DNA of 64,000 nt, taken from Mycoplasma imitans ATCC 51306. Lineage in GTDB: Bacteria; Bacillota_I; Bacilli_A; Mycoplasmatales; Mycoplasmoidaceae. This document shows positions 42,589 through 54,757 of this stretch, one piece after another. Positions within the stretch are counted from its first letter, which is position 1, and each line of letters begins with the position of its first letter. The notes below the pieces were generated by a model that did not search any database, was not told the DNA's origin, and saw only the letters and a list, made by a program, of their open reading frames with translations. The stretch is taken from assembly GCF_000518305.1 (NCBI RefSeq), contig NZ_JADI01000007.1:35784-99783 (forward strand), written 5' to 3'. Both the position numbers and the translations under genes were made by a program.

Positions 42589-43263
42589 TTACAGATCAGA
42601 TAAGCTGTCCATTTTTACATCTTGTTTTGCTTCAACTGAAGCAACAAACAATGGTAATGAATGACAATTCATTTTCTTAGCTTTAACTGAAACAGGGAAG
42701 CTTACGATCTCTTGGTTGAAATCAGTTACTTTAGTGTTGTAAAGTCTTCTGCTTGCTGAGATTTCAGCTTCGATGTATTGACTGCTACTCATTAGTTCAG
42801 CCACGATTGAAGATGCTTTTAGGTTTGGGTAGTTTTCAAACTGTAAATTGATATCACGTGATACTGAGTTAATAATATTTTCAGCATCATTCATTTTGTT
42901 CACATCAGTTGTTCCATTTGATAGTGAACGTAATTTGGTAATGTTTTCAAGAGTACCTTTTTCAAACTTCATGTAAGCTTTAGTTTGTTCTAATAGCTTT
43001 AATAAAGTATCTTTTCTCTTAACTAGGTTAACATCAATACCACTAGCAGCTTGATTAATTTCGGTTTGCTTGGTTCTTAACATATTACCCCATTGGTATC
43101 ATTTAACTGTTAAAATGATTCCCCCAATGATTGTTAACCATGATAAACAGTATAAAAACCATCATAAAGCAACATCACCAGATGATGCTTGGGCTTTGAA
43201 TGTCGTGTTATCAACATTCGGATTAAACCCTTCAGCAGTTTGTTTTGTTGGATCTACTAACAT
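42589..43263 (-). CDS. lemA: LemA-family membrane protein
   Basis: 224 residues starting at ATG 43263. One N-terminal membrane helix (LYCLSWLTIIGGIILTVKWY) is followed by a LemA-like helical domain: NQAASGIDVNLVKRKDTLLKLLEQTKAYMKFEK, NLQFENYPNLKAS, SSQYIEAEISASRRLYNTKVTDFNQEI and VSFPVS. LemA proteins have an outside N-terminus and a helical bundle; their role is not established. The next gene upstream, 15 bases away, encodes a large single-pass protein, matching the frequent genomic pairing of LemA with a DUF3137-type protein. Confidence 0.88.
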
Positions 43264-43277
43264 ATATCTTTTTGTTA

Positions 43278-45740
43278 TTAACTTTCTAATTCTCTTAATT
43301 CTAATAAATTGTTTTTTAATTTCGCAATTGATTTGACAAATATCTCTTGCTCAAGATCTTGAGTTGTTGTTGTATTTACAAAGATAAAATAACCATCATC
43401 ATTAGCTTGAACGTGAATATGTTTAGTGCAGTTATTTTGTATCTGATCTAATAGATCTATATAAGCTTGATTACTTGAATCTTTTAAAACTCGGTAAGGA
43501 TCTAAAAATTCTAGACTAGTGTTTGGATTAAATTTAATCTTATTGATATTATCAACTGGAATATTTGATTGGTTAGCGATATCAAAAAATGAATTTCATT
43601 TTTTATTACTAATAATAAAGTTGTTATTATTATCTTTTCTCTTAGGTAAGAAATAAACTGTTTTTGGTTCAGAAACGGGATAATATCTTACATAAGATAC
43701 AGGAATTGTTTTTGGTCCAACGTGAACACCAACAACGACTACATAGTCAATTTCATTTACCCCGTGGTAAGAATTATTATCAATATCAAATACTAAGAAT
43801 TCCTTGTCCAAATTAATTTTATTGATATCAAACCAAGCTTTGGTTGAAGCTTTTGCTTTATTAAAGTAGATTAAACCATTGTTGTATACCTTATTTAGTA
43901 AATAGTCATAACTTGGTTTTTCTTTACTTGATTCTGTAGTTGAAAAATTACCCGAGTTAGAGATCTTATAATTGTTGTCATCTGAACATCATTCTCGGTT
44001 GATAACTGGTGATAGCAAGAACGGAGTAACTTGTACTGCTCAATCACTTACATAGTACTTGATTGCTTGTTTAATTACTTCAATCAGTTCAGCAATCGTT
44101 TGCTTTTTATCATATACTAGATGTTTAAGATTGAACTTATTGATATGATAAGCAACATTCAGATCAGTTGAGCTGTAGTTATATAAAGGACTTAGATTAT
44201 TCTTTTCTTTTTTAGATAGTTTTTTGGGCGGTTTTGTTATTACATCTAATTCGTAATTAGTATCAACATAATCATTGGTTAAAAAATGCCCAGTTTTAGT
44301 AATGTTAAAATCGTGGTTTAATTCTTTAGTTCACTTCAGATAATCTTCTTGCGATTTGATTGTAAAGAACTCTAATAGATCAGCACTGATCTCATTATTG
44401 TCGTTAGTAATGCGCATTGTTTTTGAAAACTCTTTGTTTTCAAACATTATGAATTTTTTGACCTTAGATTTATCGTTTTTTGATTTAACATTGGTCATGA
44501 AATTCAGTTCTGGTTTGAAGTTGGTTTTTAAGATTTGGAAGTGTTTATCATCAAAAAACGGAGTTCGTTCATGGTGGTATGCTACTAGTGTTTCATATCG
44601 AGTTACAGTTCTAGTAGCTGTTCGACCATTTGAAGTTGTGTAAGTTTCAACTGCGGTGTATGGAAAACTCATCGCGTTTGAAGTTGTAACCATTTTTCAT
44701 TCTTTATAGTTTGCTACACAATCAGTTATCTCAGTATTTTTATAAGCTCAAATAAATGAACTTTGTACATCTAAAAAATTGTCCATACATTTACTAATAA
44801 ACTGATATGTATCTTGCGAACAATAGTTTGAAAACCCTAAATTAAGTCTTTTAGCAATAAACTTAACAATCTCATTAAAATTAATTCTTGAAGCAAACTG
44901 TATACTTAAACCATAACTTGTTCATCATAACTGATTTAGCTCATTTTGCCGTGAATTTTCATAATTATTAAAATCTTTAATAATTCTTTTATTCTTTAAA
45001 TAGATCGGAATTAATGCAAGACCAAAAATTAAGAAAAATGAGATAAAAATAAAGACATTAGCAATCTTACGTCCAAGAATCTTTTGACTCTTATAAAGAT
45101 CTTTCATCTTTTTATTAATCTTGTTACATTCATCAACTAATACTTGTTGTTGCTTAAAAGGTTGGTGATCTTCGTTAACAATTTTACCCATGTATTCTTC
45201 AATTAATGGGTCAACTGAATTAACGATCTTTTCATAAAAGTTCTTAATAGGATCAACTGTAACATCAGAATAATTAAGGTGAAATTTACCGTTGTTTTCT
45301 TCTTGTTTGGTATTGTTATTAGCATAACTATTAATAAAACCTGGGATTGGTAATAATGCTAAGTTAGATGGTTCGAATAGTTTGCTAATACTAAAAGATG
45401 TTTTTTCATCCATTAATGGTGGTAATTCAGTTTTAGTATCACCTTTTTGATCAACGTCTTTTTCATTATCATCATGATCTTGTTCGTGATTGCTTTGTTC
45501 AACATTAGTTGATTGTTGAGCAACCAATTCGTTGTTGTTTTGTTGTTGCTGTTGATCATTGTTATTTTGATGATCTTGTTTAGCGTATTCAACTTCTTGT
45601 TGATTTTGTATTGAATCATTATTAGATCTTAATTGATCATCAATGTAATCACCAACAACATGATTTTGATCACTTAGATTTTCAACTTTTAGCTCATTAT
45701 TATTTTCTTGTTGGTTATCGCTTTCAACTTTATCTTTCAT
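43278..45740 (-). CDS. Large membrane protein with Gln/Asn-rich N-terminus, LemA partner (DUF3137-like)
   Basis: 820 residues with several TGA codons as Trp. Residues 1-110 are Asn/Gln/Asp/Glu-rich and probably disordered, with runs such as NNNDQQQQQNNN. A helical stretch follows, then one membrane helix (ANVFIFISFFLIFGLALIPIYL, near residues 230-250). The large C-terminal domain contains TAVETYTTSNGRTATRTVTRYETLVAY and DYVVVVGVHVGPK, and ends in a coiled-coil tail. The helix plus large domain next to lemA resembles DUF3137 proteins, but I cannot confirm the family. It is the first gene of a two-gene unit with lemA. Confidence 0.65.
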
Positions 45741-46044
45741 AAATTCAATTAATTTTTTAATTAGTACTTAAAAATTTATTAATTTGTTAACAAATTAACA
45801 GATACTTATAAGATTATAGGTTATTTAAAAAATAATTATATTCTAGTTTTAAAACATGACTTAGGTTGTGATATTCACAACAAAATAACCGTGTATAAAT
45901 CATTATATTGCATATATCTTCCTCAATTTAATAGCCCTATCTTATGAAATAATGTTGGTTTGGGAATGATATGGGAACGAAGCTATTCTTCCTTATTTTT
46001 ACAATAAGGATCTTTTCACCTTGTGAAATATTTTATTTATAGAT
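45741..46044. other. Intergenic spacer
   Basis: AT-rich divergent spacer that should contain promoters for the large LemA-partner gene (minus) and the broken gene (plus). Nothing else is recognisable. Confidence 0.4.
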
Positions 46045-46945
46045 ATGTATATAGCTTTGTTTTTGCCTTACTTAAAACTTGGTGCATTTAAAGCTAGATT
46101 GCGATTCTTATCAGTAATTCCTTTTTCAGCATTATTCATAAATCGATTAAATTCTAACCAATTTAGTGATAACCAGTTAACTAATGATTCAAATACTAAT
46201 TCAAAGTGATATCTAAACCCATTACAATCTAATCGAGTGGTATTTAGAATCAAATTAAGATTAACCATAATCTATTTAACCCTAATATATATCGGTTTTA
46301 TGATTGGTTATATTGCTTATGCATCATATATTTCATTAAATTATGCATTTGGGTATTATCTAACACCTTCAAAAGATGTCGCTAACGCTTATTCTATTGA
46401 CTTTCTTAACTTCACTGTTTACAGTAATAAGTAAAGCTACATATCACATACTCTTGTTTGTGTTCATCATCTTTACTGTGTGCATAATTTTAGATAGTGA
46501 TCCTTTTGTATTACCTAAGGTAATTACAAAAAATGAATTAAGATTAGTTTTAGTTCTAATATCAGCTGATATAATTCAATGATTGTTTGTTTATCTTGGT
46601 TGACTTTATTTCTCTAGTTATGGTGATGGAAGTGTAGAAAATTACTGGAATCAACCTGTACCAACAGTTGTTGGTGAAGATACGCCAATAACTTATGACT
46701 TTAGCAACTTAATAACTACAATCTCAGGAACAATATTATTAGCAAATCTATTGTTTGTTGGTTTTTATCTATCTTGATTAGCTATCTATTAAAAAGCTGG
46801 GGTGTTTTCTAGAAAAACAAGAATTTTAATGTTTGTTCCTTTAGCATGAATCTTCTTTATTTGAAAAACTGATTCAAATAAGAAGCAGCAAGAATGAAAA
46901 ATCGACTGCAGAATAACCGACAATAAAATTGATTTGTTCAATTAA
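46045..46945 (+). pseudogene. Broken multi-pass membrane protein gene
   Basis: From ATG 46045 the frame reads MYIALFLPYLKLGAFKARLR, a polar region and a membrane helix (LTIIYLTLIYIGFMIGYIAYA), then stops at TAA 46432. The continuation is in another frame entered near 46380-46430 (ISKATYHILLFVFIIFTVCI). It carries more helices, meets an in-frame TAA near 46790 (LSWLAIY-stop) and then continues as GVFSRKTRILMFVPLAWIFF to TAA 46943. One frameshift and one nonsense change therefore split an original protein of about 300 residues with at least four or five helices. The TGA-Trp use in all parts supports a former gene. Family not recognised. Confidence 0.6.
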
Positions 46946-47083
46946 CCAGTTTGGATATTAATAAGGTTTTATTCATTAAACAAATAACTAATCATTATTT
47001 AAGGTTTTTTGTATATCAAATGAAGTAAATAATATGAAATCAAAAAATTATTTTGGTGCCTAACAATAGAGTGTGTATAAAAA

Positions 47084-47112
47084 AATATGAGCAATTAATT
47101 TTTCCCATATTA
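47084..47112 (-). terminator. Hairpin terminator after mtnN
   Basis: 8-bp stem AATATGAG/CCCATATT with one G-U pair and a 12-base loop; a long T run follows on the minus strand. Confidence 0.55.
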
Positions 47113-47136
47113 TTTTTGTAAATTTTTATTTAATAA

Positions 47137-47928
47137 CTAACCATTTGCTTGATCAAATTTTTGTACAAACCAATTAAAGATTACTTGGTAAGCATGATTA
47201 ATTAATTCGTCCCGATTAATAATTAATTCTTGATTATTAACTTGATCTATAACCTTAAAACGATAATCAACTTTATCTAATACATGTTCGCTGAATTCTT
47301 CATCTAACTTATGGTTTAATTCATTCAGGCGAATATAATCAGATACCACTTTATAAATCTTTAAGTTCTTAAAGTTGTTAGTATGACAAATTTGGGCAAT
47401 TGCACAAGCTTCCATCTCAAACAAATCTACTGGTTGATTCAACTTTTTAATGATTTGTTCATAATTAAACTTACTAATAAAACTATCCGTACTTACACAA
47501 GTATACTCACCAGTTTTTAAGATATAACTTTCAGGTAATTTAGGAATCTGACCATATTGGTAGTTAAAATAAGTAACATCAACATCACCATAGATTAGTT
47601 TATTAACCTCAACTAGTTGAGCTGGTTTAAGTTTGGCATTCAAACTACCCGCAATCCCGATATTAATAATGTTCTTATAGTGATTTTGATCTATAAGGTG
47701 TTGGGTACAACTTGCCGCATTAGCTTTACCAATTCCACAGATCGCAATATCAATATCAGCTAATTGATCTGAACTGTAAGTAAAGATCGAATCACGATCT
47801 TTTTGATAGTGATACTTTTTTATAATCAGTTCAACCTCTTCTTGCATTGCTGCAATAATTACATATTTTTTAGGTTGTTTAGGATTCTTGTTTTTTAGTA
47901 AGTTGAATATATTTCCTAATTTCATCAT
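47137..47928 (-). CDS. mtnN: 5'-methylthioadenosine/S-adenosylhomocysteine nucleosidase
   Basis: 263 residues. Nucleosidase motifs: YVIIAAMQEEVELI (about 22-35), GIGKANAASCTQHLI, INIGIAGSL, VDLFEMEACAIAQIC (the EMExxA ribose-binding motif) and VVSDY. It hydrolyses MTA and SAH, clearing by-products of SAM-dependent methylation; this window contains several methyltransferases (TrmK, RsmH, a DNA MTase). The first 50 bases overlap the nadD-yqeK gene. The first ~21 residues are an extension before the conserved strand, and no later ATG preserves that strand, so the overlap seems real. Confidence 0.92.
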   Translation of the reverse strand: MMKLGNIFNLLKNKNPKQPKKYVIIAAMQEEVELIIKKYHYQKDRDSIFTYSSDQLADIDIAICGIGKANAASCTQHLIDQNHYKNIINIGIAGSLNAKLKPAQLVEVNKLIYGDVDVTYFNYQYGQIPKLPESYILKTGEYTCVSTDSFISKFNYEQIIKKLNQPVDLFEMEACAIAQICHTNNFKNLKIYKVVSDYIRLNELNHKLDEEFSEHVLDKVDYRFKVIDQVNNQELIINRDELINHAYQVIFNWFVQKFDQANG

Positions 47929-48973
47929 GTGTTAATTTAAAAGCTTGGTGAATATTTTTATAAGCCAAGGATTTAGCTTTATTAATCTTAAAGTAACGAT
48001 TAATATCTTGTTTTACCCGATCAGGTTCAAGTTTATCAGCCAAATATACGATCTTTTCTAGGGGTGTGGGATCGCTGTTAATAATCGTATGATAATAGAT
48101 CGCATTAATTAATTCTTGATCGTTATAACCATATTGGTGTTGAACTATCCAAGCGCCTACATAACCATGTAATACACGATAACCTAAGCCTTTTTTATAA
48201 GGTTCGGGAAATAGTTCGGGATCAGAATGATCACGATATTTTAACATCGTTTTTTCATCAAGTTCTTTGGCTAAATCGTGATAACAACCAGCAACATAAG
48301 CTTTTTGAGCTAAATTGGGATAATTGTATTGTGCTAGTTTTCTAGCCAACTGACCCACCCTTAAACAGTGCTCATAACGCTCATTAGATTTTAAGAAATA
48401 TTTTAAGCGGTCATTAATATACAACCCATGCTCGTTGATATAAGTTAAATTCTTTTGATCAACACAACCAACTACTTGTGTTCCGTTTCTAATTGCTGTT
48501 GATGAGATCTGATAATTATCCCCATCAATCTTTAAGAAATTAAATTTCTTAATATTTTCATGATTGCTAAACTTATTATCTCTTAGATAATATAACATCT
48601 GACAATCATTAGCCATCATCTGAGCTTCATCTCACAGATGAAACTTCTCTAGGTTATCACTACCAATTAAAAAATAAATCTGCGCGTTTTCAAACTTCTT
48701 TTTAAAATACTTAACAGTTAAATAACTCTTCTCATTCTTAGTATTAAGTTCAAACCAATTAAAATGAAATTTATCATTTTGCTTAATGATATTTTGAATC
48801 ATTTTCTTGCGATGCACATCGCTGATATTAAACGGCTGTTTAAACGTTGATTTATGTGTTGGCACAAAATAAATCCGATCAGCGTTAATTTGTTCTAAGG
48901 CTTTTGTTGCGATCATTACATGACCGTTGTGAATCGGGTTAAAACTCCCACCAAAAATGATTATCTTTTTCAT
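47879..48973 (-). CDS. nadD: NadD-YqeK fusion: nicotinate-nucleotide adenylyltransferase plus HD phosphohydrolase
   Basis: 364 residues in one frame with TGA at 48632 as Trp. Residues 1-185 are NadD: GGSFNPIHNGHVMIA (8-22, HxGH motif), FVPTHKST, FLIGSDNLEKFH and ISSTAIRNG (about 156-164). Residues 190-364 are a YqeK-like HD domain: EHCLRVGQLARKL with His202, CYHDLAKE with His232-Asp233, and YHT further on. NadD makes deamido-NAD; YqeK-type HD proteins hydrolyse dinucleoside tetraphosphates. The two are separate adjacent genes in Bacillus; I recall the fused form from other mycoplasmas. Confidence 0.92.
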
Positions 48974-48975
48974 TA

Positions 48976-50073
48976 TTAAATTAAACTGTTATTCAATAAA
49001 TAAGTATCAATCTTGTCTTTGTGATAAAGTTCAACTTTATCAATTCCCTTATTAAATTTGATTAAACAAACTCCGTTAACTAATAAGTTATCTTTGTTTA
49101 GACTAATGTTGTAGTTTTTTAATTGCTCATTGTTAAGGTAATTAAACTCATTCAGATCACTAAAGATCTGGTTAAGTTTATGATCAATTAGTTGTTCGTT
49201 TTTTGTTGAAGTGCGATGGATTCTTAGTGCGGTTGGACAATAAAATGTGATCGAACTTTTTGTTGTATCTTTAGCTAAATACACTTTGAGTTTGAAAAAA
49301 TCCTCGCAATAAAAGATCTGGTTAGATGTAATCTGGTATGTTACAGGATTTTTTCATTGGTAAGAAACCAAGCGCTTAATCCGTTTTGGAATCAGATCAA
49401 AAAAACCGTTGCTTTCATCAAGATAACCAGGCGTGTCGAGTAAACAAAAATCACGTTTTTTGATCTGATTGATCTGAAGGGTCGTATTTAAATAAGGTGA
49501 AGTGGTTAGATAAGCTTTTTTATCAATATCATTAAGTTTTAAGATCTTGTTGATTAATGAAGATTTTCCCACATTAGATTGCCCTAGAAAGATCGCCTTC
49601 TTTTTGTGTTCATAAGCTTTTTTAACCAACCGATCGATCTTTCTTAGATCATAAGTAAGATAGATCGAATTAAACAAGATCTGATTTGGATTAAGATCAA
49701 TCCCATGATCTTTGAGATTATCTAACACCTTATCTTTAATCACACTAAGGTTGTTTTTCTTAGCCAAATAATCGATCTTATTAAAGATTAAATAAAATCG
49801 ATAAGCCTTTATTGATCGTTTGATCATCTCTAGATCAAAGATAAAGTTGGTTGGATCTACCAGATAAAAAACACAATAATTATCTAGTGATAAACTGTTT
49901 AGATAGTTTTGGATATCTTCTTTTTTAACAACTAATTTTTGATCAATCTTCTTGTAGTGTTTGAACTGAAAACAACGTTTGCACAGTTCAAACCGATTGA
50001 TATCAACACAATACCCAAGCTCATTAGGATTGTCTGATAAATAGTTACCACAACCAACACACTTCTTATTCAT
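48976..50073 (-). CDS. yqeH: YqeH-like circularly permuted GTPase
   Basis: 365 residues, TGA at 49354 as Trp. The N-terminal zinc finger has Cys5, Cys8, Cys22, Cys31 and Cys34. The GTPase motifs are in permuted order: G4 NKID (98-101), then G1 GQSNVGKSSLIN (164-175), then G3 DTPG (213-216). YqeH acts in 30S subunit assembly. It ends 2 bases before the nadD-yqeK start and overlaps parC by 8 bases. In Bacillus yqeH, nadD and yqeK are also close neighbours, so the association is conserved. Confidence 0.93.
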
Positions 50074-52456
50074 AATCTAGTTTATTTAAGAAATAACCTT
50101 TGAATTGAACTTTCAGATCATGATATTCAGATGATAAATTACCAACCATGATCTGGTTTAATTCTAGATTAACTAATTCATTATCATCACTAAAACCATA
50201 TAGTGATGCATCTTTTGTGTTTAATAAATATGCATTCACTAATGGTTTTTTATCCTTACCAAGACCTACATTCTTACCCTGTGTTGCTCGAGATTGGTTT
50301 TCAATCAATGAGATCTTTAACCGTTTAATTTGTTTGTTTTTAATTAAAAGTAATTGGTTAATTGAGTTGCTAACTAGATCAAAACCAATGATCTCATCGT
50401 TGGTTTTAAGCTTAATGGCTCTCACCCCCATTGACTTAAGCCCAGTCGGATTAACTTCATTGATGAAAAAACGCAAAACAAAAGCGTTTTTAGTAATCAA
50501 GATGATCTCAGCTTTATCATCATTTACAAGATTAGCATAAACTAATTCATCATCATCTTTTAAGCTCATACAAGTTGTTGGCTTGGTTGATTTAATATTA
50601 ATTAAATCACTCACACTAACTTGTTTGATCATCCCATATTTACTTACAAACACGACACGGGCTTTTTCATTAGTTAATTCAACCAAGCGCACGATCTTTT
50701 CATTATCTTTAATCGTGGTAAGTTCATTGATATCCATGCCAATCTCACGCGGTTTGGCTTGCTTAATCTTGTGTGCATTAATCACAACAACATTACCATA
50801 GTTGGTAATAAAAGCCACCTTATTAAGTGATGATACTTTAATCAGATCACTTAAACGATCATCTTGTTTAATCTTAAGCGTTGATAAATTCAAGTTCTTG
50901 TTATTATCATAAGGAATTGTTTTAATCATTCCATCAGTTGAACTGATTAGATATAATTGTTTTTTCTCAATAATCGAAGCTTCATTGATCACTAACTTCT
51001 CAATATTTCCCCCGATTACTGATCTTCTTTTAGTATTAAATAACTTCTTATATCCCCTTAAGATCTCTTTTAAATGATTATTTAAAGCGTTCTGATCATT
51101 TAATAATAACTGGTATTGTTTGATATTAGTATCTAGAACTTGTTTTTCTTCTTTAAGCGCTAAGATATCAGTATTAGTTAATCGATAAAGTCTTAATGAA
51201 ACGATTGCTTCAGCTTGAATTGTGCTGAATTGATATTTAGCAATTAAGTTGTTAATTGCGTCTTGTTTATCTTTAGATTTTTTAATGATCGCAATAATCT
51301 GATCAATAATACTGGTTGCTTTAATTAAACCAGCAATCACTTCAAGGCGTTTTTGATCTTTTTTAAGATCAAAACCAATTGCATTTTTTAAGATCGTATA
51401 AGCGTGGTTAAGATAACTATCCAAATAGTTGAAAATCGACATTTGGATCGGTTTTTTATGATCAATTACAACGTTGTTAAAACTGTAATTGATCTGTAGT
51501 TGGGTGTATTTGTACAGATAGTTCTTGATCGTATCAAGAACTTTTTGTTCTTTGGTTGTGGTTTGTAGTACAATGCGGATGCCAAACCGATCGGATTCAT
51601 CTCTTACTTCTTCTAGTTGAGGAAGTTTATTAGCTTCAATGATCTCTTCAATTGAACGAATGATACTAGCCTTGTTCGTTTCAAACGGAATATCAGTGAT
51701 GATCAGATTTTTATTTTCATTAATGATCGTTGCTCGAATTACGATCTTACCCTTACCCGTTTCATAAGCACTTCTAATCCCATCATCATCTAAAATGATT
51801 CCCCCTGTGGGAAAATCAGGACCTGGCATTAATTTTAGAATTGAATCTAACTTACAGTTAGGTGCATCAATCCTGTGGATGATGACATCAATTAACTCTT
51901 TTAAGTTAAATGGTGGGATATTAGTAGCATACCCTGCAGCGATCCCTGTTGAGCCATTAACCAACAAGTTAGGTAATAAACTTGGTAAGATCGTAGGTTC
52001 AACTTCACTATCATCAAAGTTGTTGATAAAACTAACGGTATCTTTGTTAATCTGATCAAGCATTAAGTTCCCATACTGGGATAATCTTGCTTCTGTATAC
52101 CGCATTGCAGCCGCATTGTCCCCATCGATTGAACCATTATTCCCTTGCATGTCAATCAAGGGAATATTATTTTTTCAGCTTTGGGTCATTCTTACTAATG
52201 CTTCATAGATTGATGAATCTCCGTGGGGGTGGAATTTCCCGATCACTTCACCAACAGTCGCAGCAGCCTTACGATAGGGCTTATTATAATAAAGCCCAAG
52301 ATTGTACATCCCATATAAAACCCGTCTTTGTACGGGTTTTAATCCATCTCTAATATCAGGTAGAGCACGTTCTTGAATAATGTACTTAGCATACCGACCA
52401 AAGCTAAGTGACATAATATCATCAAGATCTTTTTTAAATATCTTTTTTTTATCCAT
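50066..52456 (-). CDS. parC: DNA topoisomerase IV subunit A
   Basis: 796 residues; TGA at 52175 is Trp. ParC features: [32 protein letters not shown] (19-50), the quinolone region [17 protein letters not shown] with Ser81 and Glu85 (wild-type at the usual resistance positions), the catalytic-Tyr region [12 protein letters not shown] and C-terminal beta-pinwheel repeats ([42 protein letters not shown]). With ParE it decatenates chromosomes. It starts within the parE stop (TAATG). Confidence 0.95.
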
Positions 52457-54357
52457 TATTCTTCAATACTAAAATCAACATTTTCGTTTATTCAATTTTT
52501 TCTAATCGAAGCATCATCACCCATTAAGATACTTACCTTACGTTCAGCTTGGACAGCATTTTGGATTGATACCTGGATTAGTTGGCGCTTGGTTGGATCC
52601 ATCGTTGTTGTTCATAGTTGTTCTGAGTTCATTTCACCAAGACCTTTATAGCGTTGGACTTCATATGAACTGTATTTTTGTTTTAGTTCATCTAGTTGGT
52701 AATCATCCCAAGCAAAAGCGGACTTATTCGAATTTTTAGCACTAATCTTATAAAGTGGTGCTAGTGCGATATACACCTTACCTTGTTCGATTAGTTCTTT
52801 CATATAACGATAGAAAAACGTTAGTAATAATACTTGGATATGAGCCCCATCCGTATCAGCATCAGTCATAATAATAATCTTGTGATACTTAAGGTTTTTA
52901 ATATTAAAGTTGTTACCAATTCCACAACCAAGACAACTAATAATTGATAAGATCTCTTCATTTTTTAAGAGATCTTGTAGTCGTGATTTTTCAACATTTA
53001 CCACCTTACCCCTTAAGGGTAAGATTGCCTGGAAGCGTTTATCTCGACCTGATTTAGCCGTTCCACCAGCTGAATCACCTTCGACTAGAAAGATCTCGTT
53101 TTGTAATGGGTTTTTTTGTTGTGCTGGAGTGAGTTTTCCATACAAGACACGTTCAGTTTTGGCGCTTTTTAATTTTTTCGTATTTTCTTTAGCTTTTTTA
53201 GCAGCTTCTTTAGCTTCTTTAATTAATTTAAAGCGCTCAATTAATTGCTTAGCATCTGCTTGGTTTTCTTCTAAGAAATAAAATAGTTGTTGTCCTAAGA
53301 TCTTAGCAACACTTAGTTTAACTTCTTGGGTAAATAACTTGTTCTTAGTTTGACCTTCATAAGCGATAATCTTTTCAGGAACCTGAACACTTAATACAAC
53401 ACTTAAACCTTCTTTGATATCGCTTCAATCAAAGCCTTTGTCTTTATTGTTGATTAGTTTATACTTTTTAGAATAATCATTAATTGTTTCAAGCATTGCT
53501 TGCTTGAAACCATTTTCATGACTACCACCTTCAGATGTTTTTACTGAGTTAGCAAATGAAATAATTAATTCAGATTCACTATCAGTGTATTGTAGACAAC
53601 CATCAACCACAATCTTTTCATAATTACCTTTAAATGGAATGATCTTAGAGATCGTTTTCTTATTTTCGTTAATATATTTTATGTATTCTAAGATTCCATC
53701 TTTAGCAATAAAAGTTTGGGATAACTCAGGGTTTTTCTCATCAACAAAAACGATCTTTAATCCTTTAAATAAGAACGAAGATTCGTGTAATCGTTCTTTA
53801 ATCATGTAAGGATTAAACTGGATATTTTTAAAAATCGTGGGATCAGGTCAAAACTGCACGATCGTTCCGTGTTTGTTTGAACTTGCAATCTTTTTAAGTG
53901 GTTGAACAATCTTCCCACCATCTTGGTAGATTGATTCATACATCCCACCATCACGATGAACGGTCACGATCAATTTTGTTGATAATGCATTAACAACAGA
54001 AGCACCCACACCATGTAGACCTCCTGAAACCTTATAAGCTTGATCATCAAACTTTCCACCAGCATGTAACACTGTATACACCGTATCTACTGTTGATAGA
54101 TTGGTTGAAGGATTCTTACCTACAGGAATTCCTCTACCATTATCAGTAACCATAATCGAACCATCCTTCTTGTGGACAACTTCAATCTTGGATGCTGAAC
54201 CATTTAAGGCCTCATCAACAGCATTATCAAACAACTCCCATACTAAGTGGTGTAAACCACGTGTATCAGTTGAACCAATATACATCCCAGGGCGTTTTCT
54301 AACCGGCTCTAGTCCTTTTAGTACTTTAATATGCTTTTCGTTGTAATTTGATACCAT
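52456..54357 (-). CDS. parE: DNA topoisomerase IV subunit B
   Basis: 633 residues, TGA codons as Trp. GHKL ATPase motifs: [60 protein letters not shown] motifs: [36 protein letters not shown], and [13 protein letters not shown]. The ATPase subunit works with ParC. The lack of the GyrB insert and the pairing with parC support ParE. It begins downstream of the hup terminator, so the parE-parC-yqeH-nadD-mtnN run probably has its own promoter in the 72-base gap. Confidence 0.95.
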
Positions 54358-54378
54358 AAATGTTTAATATAAAAAACA

Positions 54379-54411
54379 AATACTTTTAATGATCGACTCA
54401 TTAAAAGTATT
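54379..54411 (-). terminator. Hairpin terminator of hup
   Basis: 14-bp stem AATACTTTTAATGA/TCATTAAAAGTATT with a 5-base loop; TTTGTTTTTT follows on the minus strand. Confidence 0.85.
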
Positions 54412-54429
54412 ATATAAGATCTTGATTAA

Positions 54430-54729
54430 CTATTTGTGAGCGTCGACTCCATCAGTTAAGATTTTTGATACAGTTAATTTAATTTTCTTACCTGCTGGAA
54501 TCTGAATCTTTTCTTTAGTTTTAGGGTTGATTCCAGTTCTTGGTTTAGTAGTTACTAATTTGAATTTACCAATATCAAATAATCTTACTTCACCAGTAGT
54601 AGCTAATTCTTTGATTAAGACTTTTTGCAAAGAAGTAACTACTAAACGAATGTCTTGAACTTTTAGGTTGGTTTCGTCTGCAATCTCTTTTAGATATTCC
54701 GCAGCACTTAATGTTTTGATTTTTGCCAT
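54430..54729 (-). CDS. hup: HU-family DNA-binding protein
   Basis: 99 residues. The HU/IHF fold: SAAEYLKEIADETN, LFDIGKFKLVTTKPRTGINPKTKEKIQIPAGKK with the DNA-intercalating arm (RTGxNPxT), and TVSKILTDGV. It is a basic nucleoid protein that bends DNA. It starts 28 bases after the surface-protein gene, and a TAAAAT-like box in that gap could give independent expression. A strong terminator follows. Confidence 0.95.
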   Translation of the reverse strand: MAKIKTLSAAEYLKEIADETNLKVQDIRLVVTSLQKVLIKELATTGEVRLFDIGKFKLVTTKPRTGINPKTKEKIQIPAGKKIKLTVSKILTDGVDAHK

Positions 54730-54757
54730 AATGTATATATTTTAGATTATTTTAAAC

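Noticed and set aside
45536..45570. CAA/AAC-type repeats in the LemA partner as a microsatellite switch
   Set aside because: They encode the Gln/Asn-rich tail in frame; length changes would alter only the tail, and no promoter lies there.
50148..50801. Plus-strand ORFs opposite parC
   Set aside because: They are shadows of parC in the reverse frame; the composition is unconvincing and there is no ribosome-binding site.
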